A stretch of 27,134 bases of DNA, taken from the NCBI GenBank assembly GCA_027343965.1, contig DAHWJX010000102.1, positions 1 through 27,134 on the forward strand. Reading direction: 5' to 3'. Positions 22,123-27,134 of this stretch are shown one piece after another. Position 1 is the first letter of the stretch. The number at the start of each line of letters is the position of its first letter. The translations under genes and the position numbers were made by a program. This DNA comes from JAKACU01 sp021821185. GTDB taxonomy: Bacteria > Bacillota > Bacilli > Alicyclobacillales > SLC66. The notes below the pieces were generated by a model. The model ran no database searches, was not told the origin of the DNA, and saw only the letters and a list, made by a program, of their open reading frames with translations.

Positions 22123-23612
22123 ATGTTTTTCTGATGCATCGGGATCATGATTTTGACCTCGATAAAGTACACCCGTCTAATGAATCGGAACTGATACAGG
22201 ATCTGCAACTCGACACGTTGTTTAATGCGATGGCACGCGATGATATGTTTTTATTAGACATTGCAAAGCATGCTGTTTTGGTGGGGTTAACGGATATCGA
22301 TTCCATACTCTATCGACAATCCATTCTTCAGGACTGTCTCAAAAATGACTCGATCATTCAAACCATGTATAACATCGCCGTAGAGTCTATAGCCAATGAG
22401 AAGAAAAATCGGGACATCTTTCGAGAACATCCTGATGCAAGACTCCATCGTTCCATCGAAGTCATGCAAATGTTTGTGGGGATGATGAAGAAGCTTAGGA
22501 GCATTGCTGATGAACATGTCCATCAATTTTTATCGCAAGGATTTGCCCGTTTTTTTACCATGCTTGGTAAGGAACTTACAGATGATTATTTCTCACGCAT
22601 CGAAAATCATCTAAACGAATTGAAGTTTCACAACGGGATGTTGATCAGCGTGCAATTGGGCGTGGGGAATCAGGGTAGCAATCATATACTTCTCAAACAT
22701 CCACCAAAGAAACACAATTGGATGGATCAGATCTTTATGAACAAGCGTCCCGTTTATGTGTTATCGATCAGTGATCGTGATGAGAGTGGCATTAGCGCGT
22801 TGACAGACTTAAAAGACAAGGGTATCAATCTGGTTGCTAATGCTCTAGCTCAAGCGGTTGATCATATTCTTAGCTTCTTTATCACGTTACGCACGGAGTT
22901 GGCTTTTTATGTAGGATGTTTAAATTTGTATGAGCAGCTTATGATCAAGGGTGAACCAACGTGTTTTCCTGTGCCATATGCGCTTAACGAACGGCGCGAA
23001 AGCAGCCTTGGGCTGTACGACATCTGTTTAGCTTTAAGTATGGAACAAAGGGTTGTGGGCAACGATGTGTTTGCGGACAACATGGATTTTGTGATCATAA
23101 CAGGTGCTAATCAGGGGGGGAAATCCACATTTTTGCGCAGTATAGGATCATCTCAATTGATGATGCAATCCGGTTTGTTTGTACCGGCGACGTCTTTTTC
23201 AGCCAATATCTGCAACGCACTTTTCACACATTTTCAGCGCAAAGAGGATATTGTGATGAACAGTGGGAAACTTGATGAGGAACTTAACAGAATGAGCGAC
23301 ATTGCAGATCATATCACATCTAACTGCATGATACTATTTAACGAATCTTTTGCTGCAACCAACGAGCGCGAAGGCTCAGAAATTGCAGGACAGATAAGCC
23401 GTGCTTTGGTTGAAAAGCAGATCAAGGTATTTTTTGTTACCCATTTCTATGAGTTTGCTCGTGGTTTCTACGATGAGAAGATGAAAAATACGATGTACTT
23501 GCGCGCGCAAAGGCAAATGGATGGAGAACGTACGTTTAAATTGATTGAGGGTGAGCCGTTGCAAACCAGTTACGGAGATGATTTGTATCGCAAGATCTTT
23601 AACTCGAACTAG
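22119..23612 (+). CDS. MutS-like ATPase, second of a tandem pair
   Basis: 497-residue paralogue of the preceding protein with the same layout. Walker A is GANQGGKST (residues 329-337) and the Walker B-like segment is ILFNESFAATNEREGSEIA, again Asn-Glu in place of Asp-Glu. The helical lever region occupies about residues 25-280. It lacks MutS domains I and II and also lacks the C-terminal Smr nuclease domain of MutS2. The ATGA overlap with the first gene makes equimolar production likely. It is followed after 79 bases by crcB without a visible terminator. Confidence 0.87.
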   Translation: MNVFLMHRDHDFDLDKVHPSNESELIQDLQLDTLFNAMARDDMFLLDIAKHAVLVGLTDIDSILYRQSILQDCLKNDSIIQTMYNIAVESIANEKKNRDIFREHPDARLHRSIEVMQMFVGMMKKLRSIADEHVHQFLSQGFARFFTMLGKELTDDYFSRIENHLNELKFHNGMLISVQLGVGNQGSNHILLKHPPKKHNWMDQIFMNKRPVYVLSISDRDESGISALTDLKDKGINLVANALAQAVDHILSFFITLRTELAFYVGCLNLYEQLMIKGEPTCFPVPYALNERRESSLGLYDICLALSMEQRVVGNDVFADNMDFVIITGANQGGKSTFLRSIGSSQLMMQSGLFVPATSFSANICNALFTHFQRKEDIVMNSGKLDEELNRMSDIADHITSNCMILFNESFAATNEREGSEIAGQISRALVEKQIKVFFVTHFYEFARGFYDEKMKNTMYLRAQRQMDGERTFKLIEGEPLQTSYGDDLYRKIFNSN

Positions 23613-23691
23613 CGGCCCAAGTCGATGTGTTGTTTGGACAAGTCCTGCATGTTACCATGTCAAATGGGTGCAAGTACAAGGTGGCGAACGT

Positions 23692-24183
23692 ATGGAAGTG
23701 ACAAAAAGGAATTCTAAGTGGTATCGGCGCTTTACACAATATGGTGCTGTGGCAGTAGGCGGTGTAGTAGGTGCTTTGTTGCGTGAAACAATCGAGATGA
23801 TCACGCCGGCGTCATATGGGTTTCCTGTTGCTACGTTGCTAATCAATTGGTCGGGAAGTTTTGCTTTAGCGTGGTTTTATACGATTACCATCTGGCGATT
23901 TAAAGTCCCTCAGTGGCTAAGAGCTGGTATCGGTACTGGTGTTATCGGCGCTTATACTACATTTTCCACGTTTGCAGTTGAAACCAATTCACTGTTATTG
24001 AAGGGGCAAATCATGATGGCTGGACTTTATATTACCTTGAGCGTGATTGGTGGCTTTTTTCTTGCCGTATTGGCTAGCCGATTAGCTGGTGAACAAAAAG
24101 AATCGCTGCAAGAAGGCGAATCAAGTCGTAATCGGATGGTTGATCATTTTGGAATGAAGGATGGAGAGAGTTTCGTTGATTGA
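23692..24183 (+). CDS. crcB: CrcB/Fluc fluoride channel subunit 1
   Basis: 163-residue four-helix fluoride channel subunit; Fluc works as an antiparallel dimer exporting fluoride. Motifs are GGVVGALLRE (helix 1), TLLINWSGSFALAW with the pore Asn (helix 2), and GVIGAYTTFSTF with the Phe-box and central Na-site region (helix 3). The basic N-terminus (TKRNSKWYRRF) and basic helix 2-3 loop (WRFKVPQWLR) predict N-in topology. The charged C-terminal extension of about 35 residues is unusual for the family. ATG 23692 follows AAGGTGGCG; the open frame upstream overlaps the MutS-like gene in another frame and is rejected. Overlaps the second crcB. Confidence 0.93.
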   Translation: MEVTKRNSKWYRRFTQYGAVAVGGVVGALLRETIEMITPASYGFPVATLLINWSGSFALAWFYTITIWRFKVPQWLRAGIGTGVIGAYTTFSTFAVETNSLLLKGQIMMAGLYITLSVIGGFFLAVLASRLAGEQKESLQEGESSRNRMVDHFGMKDGESFVD

Positions 24184-24538
24184 ATGGGCTGGTGTGGCTT
24201 TTGGCGGAATGATCGGCGCATGTATCAGGTTTTTCATCACAAATCGCATCAACGCTAGGTGGCGTAAAAACTTTCCTCTTGCCACTTTTTTGATCAATAT
24301 TACAGGCGCATTTTTGCTTGGTTTTATCTATACCACCGCACGACCCAACAATCTGTTGGACTACTGGCTGCGAAGCGGCGTAGGTATTGGGTTCATTGGG
24401 GCATACACAACATTTTCAACATGGATGTATGAAAGTGTTACGTTGCGGGATCGCAGGGCCATGACAACCTTGTTTGTCTATATAATCACAAGCCTTGGTA
24501 TGGGACTTCTGGGCGCTTGGATTGGGCAGAGTATTTAA
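24161..24538 (+). CDS. crcB: CrcB/Fluc fluoride channel subunit 2
   Basis: 125-residue partner of the preceding subunit. Motifs are GGMIGACIRF, TFLINITGAFLLGF (pore Asn) and GFIGAYTTFSTW. The positive charges lie in loop 1 (RINARWRKN) and loop 3 (TLRDRRAM), which predicts N-out topology, opposite to subunit 1. The two genes probably make an antiparallel heterodimer. The start is ATG 24161 (overlapping crcB 1 by 23 bases) or TTG 24176, which has GGAGAGAG 6 bases upstream; the mature core is the same either way. Confidence 0.93.
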   Translation: MERVSLIEWAGVAFGGMIGACIRFFITNRINARWRKNFPLATFLINITGAFLLGFIYTTARPNNLLDYWLRSGVGIGFIGAYTTFSTWMYESVTLRDRRAMTTLFVYIITSLGMGLLGAWIGQSI

Positions 24539-24595
24539 AATCCATGGCCATTTCATCATAATTCACAAATAGAAATTCGTAAAAGGGAGACTCGA

Positions 24596-24853
24596 ATGCC
24601 CGATAAGCATTGGTCTAAAGGCGACGTCCTTCAAGGAACGATAAGCAGTCTTGATCAGCAAGGAGCATGGGTGGATGTGCAGGGTGAAATGGTTTTCTTA
24701 CCCCTTGCTGAAATCTCATGGTTTGAGATTGAGCACCCATCCGAAAACTTGCGTACAGGTCAGTCGGTTTTATTGTCTGTTTTTTCCAAAGGCGCCAAGG
24801 GAATCTATGAAGGTGCTCTTCGTGAGGTGCGTAATGACGAAATTGGGCCGTAG
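24596..24853 (+). CDS. Stand-alone S1-domain protein
   Basis: 85-residue protein consisting of a single S1/OB-fold RNA-binding domain (WSKGDVLQGTISSLDQQGAW, then LAEISWFEIEHPSE). By eye about 52 of the first 80 residues are identical to the N-terminal domain of the pyrophosphatase fusion at 15886-16632, including the ends of the domain (ALREVRN against SLREVRN). It is the last gene I can assign to the riboswitch-3 operon, 57 bases after crcB 2, with AAAAGGGAG before the ATG. Both copies are behind fluoride switches, which points to a shared role in fluoride stress, perhaps RNA binding or protein pairing. Actual function unknown. Confidence 0.85.
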   Translation: MPDKHWSKGDVLQGTISSLDQQGAWVDVQGEMVFLPLAEISWFEIEHPSENLRTGQSVLLSVFSKGAKGIYEGALREVRNDEIGP

Positions 24854-24864
24854 TGTGTGAAAGT

Positions 24865-25011
24865 ATGTCAACAGCGATACAGGTAGATCTGACATCCCGT
24901 CATTCCGTACAATCTTTCATGAATCCCATAGAAGCAGATGTCGTCATTTGGAGTGCTAAGCATACACAACGGCATTACCAAAAAGTGATATTAATCCGTT
25001 TCAATGTCTAG
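24865..25011 (+). CDS. Possible 48-residue small protein
   Basis: ATG 24865 to TAG 25011, MSTAIQVDLTSRHSVQSF at the start, with GAAAG just upstream. No recognisable domain. It follows the S1 gene by 11 bases and could be a small operon member, a remnant or chance. Confidence 0.2.
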   Translation: MSTAIQVDLTSRHSVQSFMNPIEADVVIWSAKHTQRHYQKVILIRFNV

Positions 25012-25044
25012 CTGACAATAAAGAGTCTGGATATCGCAAGTAAC

Positions 25045-25470
25045 ATGACTGCAAAAAGCATAATTGCGGGAGGTGTGATCATAAGAACCGCTGCTGTTAG
25101 ACGCAATTATTGGACATCATCAATACTACAAAGTCTTGCATTTATTGTCGGTATTGCTCTACTTGTATTTCGCAGAATTCAGCATCAGGGACCAAGTTTG
25201 TTTGATGCAGGACTGGCTTTTGTGATTGTGTACGATGCGTTCTTACTATGGAGAACTTTGTTCCCCTTCAGCGTTTCCATTGAGGACGGACAAGTCTTAT
25301 TTCGTGGTAAAAACCTTAAACCTACTGTCAAATGTTGATCCGTTGTTCGCGTGGAGTCTAGGAATCTCACAGTCAGGTTCAATCCTCTGATAATGGTTAA
25401 CCTTGAGGGGCAACCCGAATTAATTGATGATATTGAACGGTCTTTTCTAACAATTAAGCGCAAAGCATAA
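25045..25470 (+). pseudogene. Membrane-anchored PH-like protein interrupted by TGA
   Basis: Reading in one frame from 25045 gives two likely membrane helices (ILQSLAFIVGIALLVF and LAFVIVYDAFLLW), then a beta-rich region SVSIEDGQVLFRGK. A TGA follows at 25336-25338, then the same frame continues as SVVRVESRNLTVRFN to TAA 25470 with sensible composition. The joined product would be about 140 residues, like small two-helix proteins with a bacterial PH-like domain (an I/V-x-W-x-x-I/V-x-x-V motif is expected exactly where the TGA sits, so TGG to TGA is plausible). The start is unclear: a good GGGAGG site at 25068-25073 is followed 7 bases later by ATA, which might be a decayed ATG. Confidence 0.5.
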
Positions 25471-25633
25471 TAAGATAGCCTTTCGGCATTGAGATATGTC
25501 TAAATAGGTGAACATAGTAATTATTCAAGATTATTACTGGAAAAAGGACGCGGGCGGAAACAGGGTGAATCACTTGTGCAGGCGGGTGCGAGTACCCTGA
25601 CGTTTCGGGCATCGTCAGAGGAGAGATAAACAC

Positions 25634-26188
25634 ATGGGATCTATGGATCTAGGACCTGTCTATCTGGATGCTGTCTTGGTTAATTTTCAAAATATGAAGA
25701 AAACTGCTGAGCGAGCGATGGAGCCACTGAGCCTGGAGAAACTGCATTGGACACCTGATGAACAGTCTAACAGCATCGCATGCATCGTGAAACACATGGC
25801 TGGCAACATGATGTCAAGATGGACGGACTTTCTCACAACGGACGGCGAAAAACCGACCCGCAATCGGGATGGAGAGTTTGAAGGTGGATATACATCCCGT
25901 GAAGAGATGATGGCGGCTTGGGAAGCGGGATGGGAGAAGCTGTTTGAGGCGGCTGCTGCTCTTGAAGCGGATGATTTGGTGAAGACCGTGACTATCCGTT
26001 CAGAACCGCACTCCGTAGTCCAAGCAATTGAGCGGCAAGTGTATCACCTATCATACCATACGGGTCAGATCGTCTACCTGGCCAAACAAATTCGGGGGGC
26101 AGATTGGGAGACGCTGACGATTCCTCGTCGCAAGTCAAAAGAGTATCTGATGAGTTTGGAGAATCGATTTGGCAAACAGGGGAAATAG
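25634..26188 (+). CDS. DinB-like (DUF1572) family protein
   Basis: 184-residue four-helix-bundle protein of the DinB/YfiT metal-binding superfamily. His in CIVKHMAGN, and two His in VYHLSYHTGQIVYLAKQ near the C-terminus, match the three-His metal site; RWTDFLTTDGEKPTR is typical of the DUF1572 branch. Some relatives are thiol (bacillithiol or mycothiol) transferases, but the substrate here is not known. ATG 25634 follows GGAGAG; ATG 25643 is an alternative. A CTGACG/CGTCAG inverted repeat lies 15-36 bases upstream. It is a single gene, with a decaying region on both sides. Confidence 0.85.
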   Translation: MGSMDLGPVYLDAVLVNFQNMKKTAERAMEPLSLEKLHWTPDEQSNSIACIVKHMAGNMMSRWTDFLTTDGEKPTRNRDGEFEGGYTSREEMMAAWEAGWEKLFEAAAALEADDLVKTVTIRSEPHSVVQAIERQVYHLSYHTGQIVYLAKQIRGADWETLTIPRRKSKEYLMSLENRFGKQGK

Positions 26189-26444
26189 GCGTTGTTCGTT
26201 GCACCGGGCAAACGTGCGAAGTGTTTTATCTCCCTGACTGCTCCGAGCCCAACACAGCAGGGGGAAACGCATCCCTACGCACCACCTCAGTGGCATATTC
26301 CAGAGTTTTGTAAGACCCTCTCTACTAGCACCATGCTGTTGTGCAATCAACCGGAAACTATCATCAACATCGTACAAGAAAATATTTTCCGTCATCGCAA
26401 GGTCCTTCGACAACTAAGAAATCGTCGAGTCCTCTCTTTTTAGC
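26189..26444. other. Region without a supportable gene
   Basis: Both strands have open frames of 80-90 codons here (for example minus 26135-26413 and plus 26192-26443). Neither has a recognisable domain, a good ribosome site or family-like composition, and the minus frame runs into the DinB-like gene. It probably holds degraded sequence beside the IS remnant. Confidence 0.4.
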
Positions 26445-26521
26445 ACTAAGGGCCAAAAGTGCATCGTCAGTTGCTTTACGGAAGTGCAATTCGTGACATG
26501 ATCAAATTGAAGGTTGTACAA

Positions 26522-26754
26522 ATGGAACCTAGGAAGTTTACATCGGAGTTTAAACGTCAAGTGGTGGAGCAAGCAATCGCCTCAGGTAATTACAGCATGT
26601 CACCCAGCAGGAACACGCGCAGTTGGTGACGGACTATCGGAAAATCGATCTTGAAAATGGGCAATTGAAAAAGCTATTGGGTGAAAAAGATTTAGAAATC
26701 GTGATACTTCGGGACCTCGTAAAAAAAACCAACCCTCACTTGCAGAAAAGGTAG
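26522..26754 (+). pseudogene. IS3-family orfA with internal deletion and frameshift
   Basis: ATG 26522 reads MEPRKFTSEFKRQVVEQAIA, the start of an IS3/IS911-type helix-turn-helix OrfA. The frame is lost near 26600 (it runs to a TGA at 26628-26630). A second frame then gives the OrfA leucine-zipper end (KKLLGEKDLEIVILRDLVKK, then TNPHLQKR, stop at 26754). The middle of the HTH domain is missing, so a deletion that also shifted the frame is the simplest explanation. Confidence 0.75.
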
Positions 26755-26915
26755 CCATTGCGCACCAGTGGATCACAGCTGGGTATCACGCAACGCTCGT
26801 GCTACGCATTGTGGGGGTATCACGATCCACGTATTACTATTAGCAATCCCATGAACTGCGGCATCATACAATCGATTTCAGGATACTCGCTGACAAAGGC
26901 GCAGCGCAAAATCAC
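26742..26915 (+). pseudogene. IS3-family orfB (transposase) fragment
   Basis: In the frame overlapping the end of orfA, the sequence reads AEKVAIAHQWITAGYHATLV, then LRIVGVSRSTYYY, a typical IS3 OrfB start. TAG at 26841-26843 interrupts it, and the same frame goes on as QSHELRHHTIDFRILADKG before merging into AT-rich DNA. The DDE catalytic domain is absent. Confidence 0.7.
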
Positions 26916-27134
26916 CTAAAAATAAATAACGTTTATAATTTTATATTTTTATACTCTAAAAATAAATTACATTATTTCAATAAAATCAAAGAATGTAAAA
27001 TAACCAATAATTTTATATCTTGATCAGGAACAATTATAAAAATATTTACTTTTTAGCGTGCCACCATATTATATTTTAGAATGTCAGAGTGTAAAGACAA
27101 TGAAACACAACAGCATTGTGTTTCATTGGTCAAA
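26916..27134. other. Very AT-rich tail with short direct repeats
   Basis: Composition changes abruptly at about 26916 to roughly a quarter or less G+C. CTAAAAATAAATAAC (26916-26930) recurs at 26956-26970 with one change, and ATAATTTTATAT (26935-26946) recurs exactly at 27007-27018. No open frame of note. It looks like acquired DNA or the flank of another element continuing past the window. Confidence 0.6.
27098..27128. repeat. Perfect 13-bp hairpin at the right edge
   Basis: CAATGAAACACAA (27098-27110), loop CAGCA, then TTGTGTTTCATTG (27116-27128), an exact inverted repeat. No T-run follows within the window. It may be a terminator, the end structure of a mobile element or a regulatory hairpin of a gene outside the window. 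Confidence 0.75.

Larger units (their letters stand above)
26445..26915 (+). mobile_element. Degraded IS3-family insertion sequence
   Basis: Contains pieces of IS3-type orfA and orfB in the usual order. Bases 26445-26465 (GCACTAAGGGCCAAAAGTGC) resemble an IS3-type terminal repeat but this is uncertain. The right end is missing: coding sequence of orfB breaks off near 26915 where very AT-rich DNA begins. The element cannot move by itself. Confidence 0.6.

Noticed and set aside
20587..23612. Calling the pair mutS or mutS2 mismatch repair genes
   Set aside because: Domain I with the Phe-x-Glu motif and the Smr domain are both absent; only the lever and ATPase regions resemble MutS.
25336..25338. 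TGA as a selenocysteine codon
   Set aside because: No selenoprotein family resemblance and no obvious stem-loop just downstream; a TGG to TGA nonsense change is simpler.
25598..25619. CTGACG/CGTCAG inverted repeat before the DinB-like gene as a riboswitch or operator
   Set aside because: A short stem with a 10-base loop, not matching any motif I know; it may be chance.
26135..26413. Minus-strand open frame of about 90 codons (MSKDLAMTENIFLYDVDD)
   Set aside because: It overlaps the DinB-like gene, has no recognised domain and no good ribosome site; it may be a remnant but this cannot be supported.
1..27134. CRISPR arrays, tRNA or rRNA genes
   Set aside because: No regularly spaced repeats and no tRNA or rRNA signatures were seen by eye on either strand.

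Overview
The window looks like the chromosome of a mid-GC Firmicute, possibly an acidophile of the Alicyclobacillaceae type. The support is strong AGGAGG-type ribosome binding sites, GTG starts, a family II pyrophosphatase, a SpoIID-like protein and Firmicute-type sigma-A promoters. Species was not determined, and acidophily is only an inference. No rRNA, tRNA or CRISPR array was seen.

The outstanding feature is a fluoride-response island with three separate fluoride (crcB-motif) riboswitches. Each sits just downstream of a near-consensus promoter with a 17-bp spacer and overlaps a terminator hairpin. Switch 1 (about 3502-3550) precedes a stand-alone enolase; enolase is the classical fluoride-inhibited enzyme. 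Switch 2 (about 8301-8350) precedes a nine-gene operon (8422-17581). It encodes a seven-subunit membrane complex of the formate-hydrogenlyase/complex I superfamily, then an S1-domain/family I pyrophosphatase fusion, then a family II pyrophosphatase. Switch 3 (about 20413-20468) precedes two tandem MutS-like ATPases, two CrcB/Fluc fluoride channel subunits whose charge pattern predicts opposite topologies, and a free-standing S1 domain closely related to the one fused to the pyrophosphatase.

The membrane complex is not a hydrogenase as written. All four cysteines that would hold the NiFe centre in the large subunit are replaced (S190, S193, S484, G487), while the iron-sulfur subunits keep their cysteines. 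The S1-pyrophosphatase has replacements at active-site positions (D67N, D102N and Y141S in E. coli numbering). Together these suggest an uncharacterised energy-conserving or proton-handling complex expressed under fluoride stress, plus a pyrophosphatase that is either fluoride-tolerant or has become regulatory.

Between the fluoride units lie other genes. At 263-3370 are an M3 oligopeptidase, a secreted SGNH hydrolase and upp. At 4988-8051 are an FNR-like regulator, a perfect FNR box placed at -41.5 of a small-protein/CDF-efflux operon, and a TDT-family transporter. At 17607-20213 are a SpoIID-like secreted pair, a Rieske protein, a DUF1003 protein and a small hypothetical gene. The right end (about 24850-27134) is decaying accessory DNA: a gene interrupted by TGA, a DinB-like protein, an IS3-family remnant and a very AT-rich tail ending in a perfect 13-bp hairpin.
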